Of a DNA stretch of 64,000 nucleotides, positions 53,628 to 62,660 are shown piece after piece (the stretch's first letter is position 1; each line of letters opens with the position of its first letter). Location: the NCBI GenBank assembly GCA_965206445.1, contig CBDBJR010000001.1, positions 248,001 to 312,000 of the forward strand. Direction: 5' to 3'. The translations under genes and the position numbers were made by a program. The notes beneath the pieces were generated by a model. That model made no database searches. It saw only the letters and a list, made by a program, of their open reading frames with translations, and had not been told where the DNA came from. The stretch comes from CBDBJR01 sp965206445. Its GTDB lineage: Bacteria; Pseudomonadota; Gammaproteobacteria; Arenicellales; Poriferihabitantaceae.

Positions 53628-54383
53628 ATGAATAAACTCGAAGGCAAAACAGCACTGGTAACCGGCGGGCGTCAGGGCATCGGGCGGGCGATTGTCGATC
53701 GCTTCGTCGCCGAGGGCGCGCGGGTAATGACCTGCGGGCGCGGCCCGCGACCGGCCGATTTGCCCGCCGAGATACTCTGGGAAACCGCCGATGTCGCCAG
53801 ACCATCCGCCGTCGCCGGCCTGGCCGACAAGCTGGCCGCGGCATTCGGCGGGCTGTCGATTCTGGTCAACAATGCCGGCATTCAGATCGAAAAAACCGTC
53901 GTCGAGACCACCGATCAGGATTGGGATGCGTTGATGGGCGTCAATGCCGGGGGCGTGTTCCTGATCTGCCGTGCCTGCATTCCGCTGATGTCGCCGCCGG
54001 CGTCCATCATCAATATCGGCTCGATTTCAGCGTCGAGCGCCGACCCGGCGATGGCGCTGTACAATGCCTCGAAAGCCTTTGTGCAGGGGCTGACGCGCTC
54101 GATTGCGGTTGACCACGGCCCCGGCATTCGCTGCAACGCCATCAGCCCCGGCTGGATCATGACCGGCATGGCCGAAGCCGCGTTTGCCCTCGCCGATGAC
54201 CCGCAGGCCGCCGAGCAGGACGCGCTGGCACGCCATCCGGCCGGCCGTTTCGGTCAACCCGCCGACGTCGCCGCGCTGGCGGTCTGGCTGGCGTCCGACG
54301 ATGCCGCGTTTGCCACCGGTCAATGTTATACGCTGGATGGGGGGCTGACGGCGGCCTCCCCGGTCAGACCGGGGTTGTTTTAG
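53628..54383 (+). CDS. Short-chain dehydrogenase/reductase
   Basis: 251 residues from the ATG at 53628 (an upstream ATG at 53607 adds 7 residues). 'ALVTGGRQGIGRAIV', 'ILVNNAGIQIEKT', Ser in 'IINIGSISASSAD', Y-x3-K in 'LYNASKAFVQGL', 'CNAISPGWIMTGM'. Similar to the SDR at 50620, possibly an older duplicate. Its last codons form the left arm of a terminator-like hairpin. Substrate unknown. Confidence 0.86.
   Translation: MNKLEGKTALVTGGRQGIGRAIVDRFVAEGARVMTCGRGPRPADLPAEILWETADVARPSAVAGLADKLAAAFGGLSILVNNAGIQIEKTVVETTDQDWDALMGVNAGGVFLICRACIPLMSPPASIINIGSISASSADPAMALYNASKAFVQGLTRSIAVDHGPGIRCNAISPGWIMTGMAEAAFALADDPQAAEQDALARHPAGRFGQPADVAALAVWLASDDAAFATGQCYTLDGGLTAASPVRPGLF
54359..54382 (+). terminator. 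Terminator-like hairpin overlapping the SDR stop
   Basis: CCCCGGT-cag-ACCGGGG followed by TTGTTTT. The hairpin and its left flank recur at about 57085-57119. Confidence 0.6.
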
Positions 54384-54451
54384 TCCGGTTGGGTAAACGG
54401 GGTCGCCGTCAGGGGCCGGCTGACGCCGCACTCGGCGCCGGATTTTTCTGC

Positions 54452-55258
54452 TTAATGTCGATTCGTAGGACGACGCAGCTCAAAGTTTTCGGTAACTATT
54501 TCGGCCCTCGCATGATGCCAGAACGTTGTTACCCCTGTTATGCGCTCACGGTCGGGAGATGCTACCATGATCATGCAACCAACTATTTGTTCCTCCGCAC
54601 CACTCTGTTCGAAGTTCAACACAAACTGGCCGGCAATATATCGTCCTTCGTAATGGAAACTACGATCCACGGCATTTCCATTTTGGTCACAAGAATATGC
54701 GAGACGCGCGGTCGCTCTGTCGCCGGTGCATGTGATGTGCATCCTGCCGTTCGGTTCGTCATGATTTGACCCGTCGATGAATAGGAGCCACTCGCCAGAC
54801 AGGGCATGACGTGCTCGGATTGTCTTCACTATGTTGGTACAGGCCGCGCCGATCGCTGCAACGATGTTGCCATCGTGGCTGTTTAGATCATAGGACACGG
54901 ACGTAATCCCAGCAAGGTCTCCGGGTACATGGAAGTCTTCCCCGTGTTGAGGAGTTAGGAAGAAGCACCCCTTCGGCCCCAATGCTGATATAAAGAGGCC
55001 AAGTTCGAATATGACGTTGTCGCGTGTGACATTGTATGGATCACCTCTTAGCAATAGCCGATCATCGGCTGCGAGAATGAACACTGCGTAATCATAGAGA
55101 CGAATTTGTGCCAACAAAGAGTCCAATGGCGTCTCGTTGAGTCGAAATACGTCTTGAGTCCACAAGGTTGCGTCGGCGACCTGTCGTACGGACGACTGGA
55201 CTGCCTCAGCAAGTGCCAATGCTTCACTAGAAGAGCCTACAAACATTTTTGGATTCAT
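54452..55258 (-). CDS. TIR-like nucleotide-binding domain protein with beta-rich C-terminus (candidate defence protein)
   Basis: 268 residues. The first ~150 match the bacterial TIR-like family PF10137: 'MFVGSSSEALALAEAV', 'ATLWTQDVFRLNETPLDSL', 'YDYAVFILAADD', 'RDNVIFELGLFISALG' and 'CFFLTP', with the Glu of 'FELG' as the likely NAD-cleaving residue. The C-terminal ~110 residues are beta-rich and unlike any domain I can name ('GEWLLFIDGS', 'FHYEGRYIAGQFVLNFEQ', 'ITGVTTFWHH'); they could be a ligand sensor, as such TIR proteins in CBASS carry C-terminal nucleotide receptors. No cyclase or other partner is adjacent. Confidence 0.75.
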   Translation of the reverse strand: MNPKMFVGSSSEALALAEAVQSSVRQVADATLWTQDVFRLNETPLDSLLAQIRLYDYAVFILAADDRLLLRGDPYNVTRDNVIFELGLFISALGPKGCFFLTPQHGEDFHVPGDLAGITSVSYDLNSHDGNIVAAIGAACTNIVKTIRARHALSGEWLLFIDGSNHDEPNGRMHITCTGDRATARLAYSCDQNGNAVDRSFHYEGRYIAGQFVLNFEQSGAEEQIVGCMIMVASPDRERITGVTTFWHHARAEIVTENFELRRPTNRH

Positions 55259-55284
55259 CTTTTCCGTACCATGTTTAATTTGAC

Positions 55285-55790
55285 ATAACGCTGCGGTTTA
55301 GCCTGTCAGACCCAGCCGCAGAGCAGAAGAAGCCTTGTACGACTCCCGCGCATTGCGTCGGTTTGTAGGCATTGACCTCGGTAGAGAACCGGTTCCCGAT
55401 GAGACCACCCTGTGTAAATTCCGCTGCACGGAGGAGAGCCCCGTGTCTGGGGTGATTCCGCCTATGCAGGTCAGGCGAAAGTCATAGCGGCTTGTGCTCC
55501 CCGAGCAAAGGATTTCACGCAAGCGAAGGGCCATCGAAATCGACCGTTGCCGAATATACAGCGTTCTCGAAACCGGAACAAGCCCCGGGTGCGGGCCAAG
55601 GTGAAACATCAGCTTGGCATTATCAAGCGGTAGTTTGGATTTTTCAAAGTGCGCTACCGGGGACTGGATAAGAATACTCATCGCTTGTTCGTGGCCTGTG
55701 CTTTGAGTAATCTGGTGATGGCCAGGAATCGGTTTTTGAGGCGAAAGTGGTTGGAATTGCAGGCAAGTTGCGCCTGAAAAAAGTCAGGGG
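55285..55790 (+). mobile_element. IS5-family transposase remnant
   Basis: Plus-strand translation shows IS5 transposase pieces: 'LSDPAAE', then in a shifted frame 'EALYDSRALRRFVGIDLG' and 'PDETTLCKFR', then after an internal deletion 'GDSAYAGQAKVIAACAPRA', 'HRNRPLPNIQRS', 'KPRVRAKVKHQLGIIKR', and 'THRLFVACALSNLVMARNR'. Frameshifts, stops and the deletion show it is inactive. No clear terminal repeats. Confidence 0.75.
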
Positions 55791-56142
55791 AGGGAGAAAA
55801 GTCCTGGATAAGTTGAAACAGGGCTTTTTCAGTCAAATTCATCGGCACCAATACCGTAGATCTGAATAATAAAAGAGCGTTTCTCATTGGCCACAAAGTT
55901 TGCGCGTATTAATCAGATTTTCTTTAGAAAAGTAACGGGTTGTTTGCGTATAATACATCAATCACCGTGGTTTGCAACCCTGTACCGGCGTATACCCTGG
56001 TGCCATGTGGGTAATGGACAAACGCGGAGTGTAACCGCATCCGAGCGCCGGTGCCAACCGTATGAGCTTATACACGCGCTTGACAGGCGGAGAAAAAGGG
56101 AGCAGGGTTTTCTTTCATCCACAAAATCGGAGGACGGCAAAA
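55791..56142. other. Intergenic region without recognised features
   Basis: Between the IS5 remnant and the small two-gene unit at 56143. I see no gene, only the GGAGGA ribosome-binding site at its right end. Confidence 0.4.
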
Positions 56143-56412
56143 ATGGACATTCACGAAGGACTGCGAAAGCAACTCGCCGAATTCGGCTATGAGTTGCCTG
56201 ATGATGGCTGGGACGCGTTTTTGCGCGGCTTCGCCAGCATCGGTGACCCTTACGGCATCCTCGCCCCCAGGCCAAAACCCTACAAGCCGATGACGGACGA
56301 GGAAATTAACGCCGCCGTCGCGGAGGATTTTCGTCAGGATTGGGAGGCGGTCGGTCGGGATATGCAGTCCGTACTTGACGATTATGGACGCGAAATTGCT
56401 CAATCCCGATAG
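56143..56412 (+). CDS. Small hypothetical protein upstream of the DUF2335 gene
   Basis: 89 residues, acidic and helical ('GLRKQLAEFGYELPDDGWDA', 'MTDEEINAAVAEDFRQDW'). GGAGGA lies at a good distance before the ATG at 56143. Its end overlaps the start of the next frame (ATG at 56384) by 29 bases, so the two are probably co-expressed. I do not recognise the family. Confidence 0.6.
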   Translation: MDIHEGLRKQLAEFGYELPDDGWDAFLRGFASIGDPYGILAPRPKPYKPMTDEEINAAVAEDFRQDWEAVGRDMQSVLDDYGREIAQSR

Positions 56413-56854
56413 TCCGGCGGAAACCGCCGAAGATTCCGTCGTTGTCGCCGCTGGCGAAGGTCCATCCACGCCTGCCGTTACGACGGAGAAGACGATCGCC
56501 CACGCCGAATTTTACGCCGGGCCGATTCCCCATCCGGAAATGCTTCGGTAATACGAGGAAATTTTTCCCGGTGCGGCGGAAAGAATGTTCCGCGCCGCCG
56601 ATGAAAAATCCCACCACCGCCAGGATATTGACAGGCGGAAACTTGATGCAATGTCACAAATCACCAGAGAGGCGCAGAAGCAATTCAGTCGCGGGCAATG
56701 GTTTGGATTTGCGGCGATGCCGTGCGGACTTGCCTCGGCGGTGGCTTTGGGCTATTTAGGCCACGGCCCCGCTGCGGCGATTGTCGGTGCAGCGGCGTTG
56801 GGCGCGCCCATAGTCGGACCTCTCATTCAAATCTTCCGCGGCAGGAAAAAATAA
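56384..56854 (+). pseudogene. DUF2335-type membrane protein gene with one internal stop codon
   Basis: 157 codons. The 5' part reads to 'FYAGPIPHPEMLR' and then TAA at 56549-56551; the same frame continues 'YEEIFPGAAERMFRAADEKS', 'REAQKQFSRGQWFGFAAM' and a membrane hairpin ('LASAVALGYLGHGPAAAIVG') to the stop at 56854. The whole follows the DUF2335 pattern 'P-x-x-L-x-Q-Y-E-x-I-x-P-G-A-A-E-R', where the stop sits at the usual Gln, so a CAA to TAA change is the simplest explanation. An internal ATG at 56585 could yield the membrane half. Confidence 0.75.
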
Positions 56855-57217
56855 AATCATTCTTGCCGGGAAGCCGCCGCCATCCCAAAAATTCCTTCAA
56901 AGCGGCGGCGGAATTGGAAGACCGTATCAGCGATTCGCCCGCCAAAAATGCCGATGCGCCCGCTTTTCGCAAACGCGTGGCATCTTCCCGCTATTCCGCC
57001 GCCGTTAAATTTGTTTCCAAAGTCCGCAGGTTGCGGCTGTTAATGCCGACCGGTACATCGCTTATTTCAAGCACCGTTTGCGGCGGGGGCCTGACCACGG
57101 CCTCCCCGGTCAGTCCGGGGGTTTCCACGAATGCGGCGCACGGCGATTGAAAAACGGCGTACTGACCGACCGATTGTCATGCGGTTGTATCCACATTGGC
57201 CGGCTGCCGCCTTATAA
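56855..57217. other. Intergenic region with a copy of the SDR terminator segment
   Basis: No supported gene. At about 57077-57119 it repeats roughly 40 bases from the 3' end of the SDR gene at 53628-54383, including the CCCCGG...CCGGGG hairpin. A TATAAT (57213-57218) closes the region, with no good -35 at standard spacing. Confidence 0.45.
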
Positions 57218-57265
57218 TCGGGCCTCCCTCCAAAATCTAATTTCCAAACTCGACGAGGTGGCGTC

Positions 57266-57964
57266 ATCGGCATTTCTGCTCTATCACCGACGGGCTGCGA
57301 AGAAACAACCTGCCGTCATTGTCTTGCGCGTCACCCGATTGTCGGCGATGCGCTGAGCGAGGACGAAATCGCCGAGATTCATCGTCATCGCCGGCGGCTG
57401 CGCATTGCGCCCGGAACGGTGATTTTCGGGCGCGGCAAGCGCCCGCCGTATCTGGCGAATCTGGTTGCCGGTGCGGTTAAATTGACGGCTGTTGACGCTC
57501 CGGATTCGGTTGATGCACTGCTGCTGTCGCCGGATTTTATCGGGCCGTTTGCCGGCGGCGAGTCGCTGTCGGCGGTGGCGCTGTCCAGATGCGAATTATG
57601 CTGCTTTGATCAGGCGTCGCTGGCGCAGGTTTTCGCCCGCCATCCGCGGTTGCAGGCGCGTTTTCTGCGGCATTTTATGGACGCCCTGGCCCGGCTGCGG
57701 GCAGAGTCGGCGCTGCTTCTCCGGCCACAGGCGAGCGCTAAAGTGGCCGCGCTGTTGTGGATGCTGGCCCGGCGCCATCCGCCCGGCGCGGAAATTGCCC
57801 TGCCGCTCAAAGGCGTTGAGGTGGCGGAATTGCTCGGCCTCGCCGCCGAAACCGTCAGCCGGATGATGAGCAGGCTGCGCGCCGACCGGATCATCCAACC
57901 GCTGGGCCGCGGCCGTTTTCGCGTCCCCGACCTCGACCGCCTGCGTCAATTCGCCGACGGATAA
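57266..57964 (+). CDS. Crp/Fnr-family transcriptional regulator, probable regulator of norZ; start uncertain
   Basis: The frame is open from 57218 and shows an Fnr-like N-terminus 'PTGCEETTCRHCLARHP' with three Cys, then a cAMP-binding-type barrel ('IAPGTVIFGRGKRPPYLANL') with another Cys pair in 'SRCELCCFDQ', and a C-terminal helix-turn-helix ('EVAELLGLAAETVSRMMSRL'). The first ordinary start codon in frame is GTG at 57419, which would remove the Cys region. GAGG at 57255-57258 suits an ATC at 57266 instead. Either a rare start, an undetected frameshift or a truncated gene. Fnr/NnrR/DNR-type regulators sense oxygen or NO, and a matching box precedes norZ. Confidence 0.7.
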   Translation: MGISALSPTGCEETTCRHCLARHPIVGDALSEDEIAEIHRHRRRLRIAPGTVIFGRGKRPPYLANLVAGAVKLTAVDAPDSVDALLLSPDFIGPFAGGESLSAVALSRCELCCFDQASLAQVFARHPRLQARFLRHFMDALARLRAESALLLRPQASAKVAALLWMLARRHPPGAEIALPLKGVEVAELLGLAAETVSRMMSRLRADRIIQPLGRGRFRVPDLDRLRQFADG

Positions 57965-58123
57965 CAGCGTCGTTGGCGCACAATGTGTGTGCGCTTATGC
58001 TGTCGGCGCGCCTCTATAAACAGTGTCACTCGACCCGCCGAGCGCACCGGTATCGCCCGGCATAGACGCACCGGTTGCACGGCGGAGTCGAACTCTCGCA
58101 GAAATAAAAAAATCGTCCGTAAT

Positions 58124-58137
58124 TTGATATATATCAA
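58124..58137. promoter_or_regulatory. FNR/NNR-type box upstream of norZ
   Basis: TTGATATATATCAA is a perfect TTGAT-N4-ATCAA palindrome, 64 bases before the norZ start. The Crp/Fnr-family protein encoded just upstream is the natural candidate to bind it and activate norZ under low oxygen or NO. Confidence 0.85.
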
Positions 58138-58201
58138 TGGCGTTTTTATGCAACGGTGATATTTAATCACTGGTGATACAAGATATCGGGGGAACCGGGA
58201 T

Positions 58202-60466
58202 ATGGATTACAAGCACACTTTCACATTGCGGCGTTTGTGGCTGATATTCGGTGCGTTGATGGCCGTGATGTTTGCCGTCTTGCTGGCGGTCGGCGGGCGG
58301 ATTTATCAGCAGGCGCCACCGCTGCCGACGACGGTGCAGGTTGGCGATGACGTGGTGTTTTCGGTTGCGGATATTCATCGCGGACGCGATGTCTGGCGGC
58401 AGCTCGGCGGCATGCAACTGGGCTCGGTGTGGGGCCACGGCGGTTATCTGGCGCCGGATTGGACCGCAGATTTTCTGCATCGGGAGGCGGTGGAAATGCT
58501 GTCCGCCCGCGCCGGCGGTGATTTTGAACAGCAGCCGAGTCCGCAGCGGGCGGCGCTGGTTGCCGTGTTGAGCGAGCAGATTCGCCAAAACACCTACGAC
58601 GCCGACAGCGGCATTCTGACCATTTCGCGCGAGCGTGCCGACGCGATAGAGCGCGTCATCGGCCATTATATCGGGTTGTTTTCCGGCGACGAATATACCG
58701 CCCTGCGGGAAAAATACGCGCTGCAGAATCGGCCGATTGGCGGCATGTCGGCAGCAGAAATCCGCGATTTGTCGGCGTTTTTCTGGTGGACGGCGTGGTC
58801 GGCGGTCACGCTGCGGCCGGACGACGAGGTCTCGTATACCAACAATTGGCCGCATGAGCCGCTGGTCGGCAACAAGCCGACGGCGTCGGCATTTTTATGG
58901 AGCTTCATTTCAATCGTTTTGCTGATTGGCGCGATCGGTGCGCTGTGCTGGTTTTTCAATCGGCAGCGCGATGCATGGAAAATTGATCAGGCGCCGGTCG
59001 AGGGCTATGCGCAGGAAAATCCGCTGAGCGACGTCGCGCCGACTGCATCGATGCTGGCGGTGAGGAAGTATTTCTGGCTGGTCGTGCTGCTGATGGGGGC
59101 GCAGATTTTATTGGGCGCGACTACCGCGCACTACGCCGTGGAAGGGCACGATTTCTACGGCTTTCCGTTGTCGGAATATCTGCCGTACGCGTTGACGCGC
59201 ACGTGGCATACGCAGTTGGCGGTGTTGTGGATTACGGTCGCCTGGCTGGCGGCGGGGCTTTACGCGGCGCCGCTGATCGGCGGGTTCGAGCCGCGTCGAC
59301 AAACCTGGGGCGTGAATTTTCTGTTTGTCGCGCTGCTGGTTGCCGTTGTCGGCGCGATGGCGGGGCAGTGGGCGGCGATTCACGGCGCGTTTCGCGGTCA
59401 GCCGGCGCTCAATTTCTGGTTCGGCCATCAGGGCTACGAATATCTGGATTTGGGGCGCTTCTGGCAATGCCTGATTTTCATCGGTCTGCTGATATGGCTC
59501 GGGCTGATGTGGCGGGGCATTCGCCCGGCCATCAAACGCGGCGGCGACGACCGTCATCTGTTGTATTTATTGCTCGCGTCGTCGGTGGCGGTCGGCCTGC
59601 TGTACGGCGCCGGCCTGCTGTACGGGCGCGACACGCATTTGACCATTGCCGAATACTGGCGCTGGTGGGTCGTCCATCTGTGGGTGGAGGGTGTGTTCGA
59701 GGTGTTTGCCGCCGCGTGGATTGCGTGGGTGTTCGTCCGCATGCGGCTGTTGCGGGCGCAGACGGCGGCGGTTTATGTGATGTTTTCGGCGATGATTTTT
59801 CTCGGCGGCGGGGTGTTGGGCACCTTTCACCATTTGTATTTTTCCGGCACACCGGAATCGGTGCTGGCACTGGGGGCGGTGTTCTCGGCGCTGGAAGTGG
59901 TGCCGCTGGCGCTGATTGCGTTTGAGGCGCACGACCATTGGCGAGTGGAAAAAGATGCGCCGTGGGTGCGGGCGTATCATTTGCCGCTGATGTTTTTTCT
60001 GGCGGTGGCGTTTTGGAATCTGGTCGGCGCCGGCGTGCTGGGCTTTTTAATCAACCCGCCGCTGGCGCTGTATTATTTGCAGGGCTTGCAGACCACCCCG
60101 GCGCACGGCCATGCCGCGTTGTTCGGTGTTTACGGTCTGCTGGGCATCGGACTGCTGCTGTTTTGTCAGCGCGGCTTGTCGCCGGCCAACGCCGACTGGT
60201 CGGACCGTCTTTTGCGCTGGGTCTTCTGGCTGTTCAACGGCGGGCTGGCGCTGATGGTATTCGCGTCGATTCTGCCGCAGGGGTTGCTGCAGGGCTACGA
60301 GTCGTTCAAGCACAGCTACTGGCACGCGCGCACGGCGGAATTCATGCATTCGCAATGGATGGAAACGCTGGTATGGATTCGCGTCCCCGGCGACATTATC
60401 TTTGCCGCGGCGTTTGTGCTGCTGCTGATTTTCTTCGCCAAAGTGGAATTCGGGCGGCGGGTGTAA
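58202..60466 (+). CDS. norZ: Quinol-dependent nitric oxide reductase, single-subunit (qNOR)
   Basis: 754 residues, full length. An N-terminal membrane helix and periplasmic cytochrome-c-like domain without a heme-c CxxCH ('RGRDVWRQLGGMQLGSVWGHG') is followed by about twelve membrane helices. Heme ligands and catalytic motifs are in 'RTWHTQLAVLWI', 'WWVVHLWVEGVFEVF', 'GTFHHLYFSGTP' and 'TPAHGHAALFGVYGLLGIG'. It reduces 2 NO to N2O with electrons from quinol in the inner membrane, in denitrification or NO detoxification. Transcription is likely controlled by the box at 58124-58137. Confidence 0.95.
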   Translation: MDYKHTFTLRRLWLIFGALMAVMFAVLLAVGGRIYQQAPPLPTTVQVGDDVVFSVADIHRGRDVWRQLGGMQLGSVWGHGGYLAPDWTADFLHREAVEMLSARAGGDFEQQPSPQRAALVAVLSEQIRQNTYDADSGILTISRERADAIERVIGHYIGLFSGDEYTALREKYALQNRPIGGMSAAEIRDLSAFFWWTAWSAVTLRPDDEVSYTNNWPHEPLVGNKPTASAFLWSFISIVLLIGAIGALCWFFNRQRDAWKIDQAPVEGYAQENPLSDVAPTASMLAVRKYFWLVVLLMGAQILLGATTAHYAVEGHDFYGFPLSEYLPYALTRTWHTQLAVLWITVAWLAAGLYAAPLIGGFEPRRQTWGVNFLFVALLVAVVGAMAGQWAAIHGAFRGQPALNFWFGHQGYEYLDLGRFWQCLIFIGLLIWLGLMWRGIRPAIKRGGDDRHLLYLLLASSVAVGLLYGAGLLYGRDTHLTIAEYWRWWVVHLWVEGVFEVFAAAWIAWVFVRMRLLRAQTAAVYVMFSAMIFLGGGVLGTFHHLYFSGTPESVLALGAVFSALEVVPLALIAFEAHDHWRVEKDAPWVRAYHLPLMFFLAVAFWNLVGAGVLGFLINPPLALYYLQGLQTTPAHGHAALFGVYGLLGIGLLLFCQRGLSPANADWSDRLLRWVFWLFNGGLALMVFASILPQGLLQGYESFKHSYWHARTAEFMHSQWMETLVWIRVPGDIIFAAAFVLLLIFFAKVEFGRRV

Positions 60467-60646
60467 CCGGTATCTGCACGGGGTTGCGGCAGGCGTTTGT
60501 CTTTCCGCAGACTGTCTTGTATCAGTGGGATGTGGGTGCGAGGGGGGTATGGAGGCCTGCCGTGCGGTGGTGAATTGAGTTTGGGAAATTAAATTCAATT
60601 CTAACCACAGGCGGGATAAATCATTGATATAAAATAATAAAGTTGA

Positions 60647-60778
60647 GTCTGCCCAAAGTATGCCAGGAACTCGCAGCTTTTCACCCTTCAGGATGAAGCA
60701 AAGAAGGCACGGCGGGGGTTATGGCGGCTACCTGAAGATGGACGTGTGCCGCCGTGGGAATGGCGGCGTAAAAAATAA
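60647..60778 (+). pseudogene. 3' fragment of a thermonuclease (SNase-like) gene
   Basis: About 43 codons read 'YARNSQLFTLQDEAKKARRG' and then 'LWRLPEDGRVPPWEWRRKK' before TAA, the characteristic tail of proteobacterial SNase-like nucleases. An in-frame TGA lies just upstream and the catalytic part is missing. The rest of the 60467-60856 spacer holds no gene I can support. Confidence 0.65.
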
Positions 60779-60856
60779 CGGTATATTTGCCCGGCACCCT
60801 TTGAAGACCACCTGTTAATCGCGTATCATTATCCTGGGAATAAAAACGGAAAACTG

Positions 60857-61492
60857 ATGACCATAGAACAACAAATCCGGGACCTTGCGAAGGATTACGC
60901 AAAGAAACTTAACGGGAAAATTGCTGCCCGTGTTAAAGAAATGGAAGATGATGTTCATTCTCACTTTTTAATATATCGTGTCTTAGGGGTGACAACAAAA
61001 GAAGGAAGGATGATTGATGTATACCAGAACAAAGGGCGTTTTGTGTACAAGTACGCGGGTTCATTTTTGGAAGAAGCCACAAAGCTGTGTTTCAAAGACA
61101 AATTTCCTGAATCCGGTAGCGTTCGCATTCCCAATACCATTGGGCAAAGACCAATGACTTTCGAAATTGACTGTCTGGTTGGTTCGGATGCAATTGAAAT
61201 TAAATGGCGTGATGCAACGACTGATGGGGACCATATCACTAAAGAGCATACGCGCATGCAAAATGTTGAACAAGCCGGATACAGGCCGATTCGGGTTATG
61301 TTCTATTACCCGCAACGCCAACAAGCGATCAAGGTTCAGAACGCCCTTAAAACCCTTTACAAAGGAGCTGGGGGCGAATACCACTGGGGTAAAAATGCCT
61401 GGGATTATGTGGAAGAACGGACGGGTGTAAACCTAAAGGGAATACTTGAAACCATTGCCGAAGAAAATGTCCATGAAGATGAAACACATTAA
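60857..61492 (+). CDS. Type II restriction endonuclease, ApaLI-like
   Basis: 211 residues. A PD-(D/E)xK core is visible as Asp105 ('TFEIDCLVG') with Glu114-x-Lys116 ('AIEIKWRDATTDGDH'), and the C-terminal part 'IRVMFYYPQRQQAIKVQ' and 'YHWGKNAWDYV' matches what I recall of the ApaLI family (cutters of GTGCAC); the site here cannot be read from sequence. AT-rich like the methylase that overlaps its 3' end, so the pair moved in together. Confidence 0.78.
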   Translation: MTIEQQIRDLAKDYAKKLNGKIAARVKEMEDDVHSHFLIYRVLGVTTKEGRMIDVYQNKGRFVYKYAGSFLEEATKLCFKDKFPESGSVRIPNTIGQRPMTFEIDCLVGSDAIEIKWRDATTDGDHITKEHTRMQNVEQAGYRPIRVMFYYPQRQQAIKVQNALKTLYKGAGGEYHWGKNAWDYVEERTGVNLKGILETIAEENVHEDETH

Positions 61493-62660
61493 TATCATCC
61501 AAAAAGGCGATTGTCTTGAAGTTTTAAAGTCAATGGAGTCTGGTAGTGTTGACTTGATTTATCTTGATCCGCCCTTTTTTACAGATAGAAAGCATGCATT
61601 GAAAAATCGTGAGAGAACGGCGGAATTCAGCTTTGATGATATATGGGGGTCTGACCGCGAATATGCTGAATTTCTATATGTGCGCATGATTGAAATGCGA
61701 ACGGTTTTGCGTGATACAGGCAGTATCTTTGTCCACTGTGATAAAAGTGGCGAACACATTGTTCGAGCGCTTCTTGACAAGGTGTTTGGTGAAGATAAAT
61801 TTCAATCTGAAATTATCTGGTATTACAAACGCTGGTCAAATTCTAAAAAAGGCTTGCTTCCAGCGCACCAAAATATCTATTTCTATTCGAGGTCTAAGGA
61901 GTTTAAATTCAATACGATCCTTACTTCATATTCTGTATCGACTAATGTTGATCAGATTTTGCAAAATCGCACACGGGATGAACACAATAAATCCATTTAT
62001 ATGAAGGATGAAAATGGGAAAACGGTGACTTCCGGGGAAAAGAAAGGGGTTCCGCTTGGTGATGTATGGGACATTCCTTACTTGAACCCGAAGGCTAAAG
62101 AGCGTGTGGGTTATCCAACGCAAAAACCAATCCTGTTGTTGGAACGGATTATTGAGCTTGCTTCAGATGAAGGTGATATTGTGCTTGATCCGTTTTGTGG
62201 CAGTGGCACCACATGCGTTGCTGCAAAAATGATGAACCGATCCTATATCGGAATCGATATTTCACAAGCTGCGGTTGATCTTTCGGAACAACGGTTAAAT
62301 ACACCGATAAAAACAGAATCCAACGTAATGAAAAACGGACGCGATTCCTATTTGACAGCTGATCAGGATGCACTGAAATTTTTGGCTGGTGTTGAATTCA
62401 ATCCAATCCAGCGCAATAAAGGGATTGATGCGATATTGGTTAAGCAATATGAAGGAAAACCAATACTTGTCAGGGTGCAAAAGAGGTCTGAAAGCATACA
62501 TGAAGCGGCGGACCTTCTACTGAAGGCTATGAAGAAGAAACAGTCGAGAAAGTCGTTTCTTATTAGAACGCATCCGGGAGAAATATTTGATGATTACTCG
62601 GGCTATGAAGGGGTAACTGTTATTGATGCACCTTCAGTTGCGCTTTCAAACCAACTGTAA
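61473..62660 (+). CDS. Type II DNA methyltransferase paired with the ApaLI-like endonuclease
   Basis: About 395 residues, beta-class order: motif IV 'DLIYLDPPFFTDRKHA' near the N-terminus, 'IFVHCDKSGEHI', then 'YPTQKPILLLERII' and motif I 'VLDPFCGSGTTCVAAKMM'. It adds an N4-cytosine or N6-adenine methyl group. After the catalytic domain it has about 110 extra residues ('FNPIQRNKGIDAILVKQYEG', 'RTHPGEIFDDYSG') like a restriction-endonuclease-type or DNA-binding module. Three nearby ATGs (61467, 61473, 61479) are possible; 61473 has the best-spaced AAGAA. It overlaps the endonuclease gene by 20 bases. Confidence 0.85.
   Translation: MKMKHINIIQKGDCLEVLKSMESGSVDLIYLDPPFFTDRKHALKNRERTAEFSFDDIWGSDREYAEFLYVRMIEMRTVLRDTGSIFVHCDKSGEHIVRALLDKVFGEDKFQSEIIWYYKRWSNSKKGLLPAHQNIYFYSRSKEFKFNTILTSYSVSTNVDQILQNRTRDEHNKSIYMKDENGKTVTSGEKKGVPLGDVWDIPYLNPKAKERVGYPTQKPILLLERIIELASDEGDIVLDPFCGSGTTCVAAKMMNRSYIGIDISQAAVDLSEQRLNTPIKTESNVMKNGRDSYLTADQDALKFLAGVEFNPIQRNKGIDAILVKQYEGKPILVRVQKRSESIHEAADLLLKAMKKKQSRKSFLIRTHPGEIFDDYSGYEGVTVIDAPSVALSNQL

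Noticed and set aside
55298..55681. 127-residue minus-strand frame
   Set aside because: Complement of an IS5 transposase remnant that is recognisable on the plus strand.
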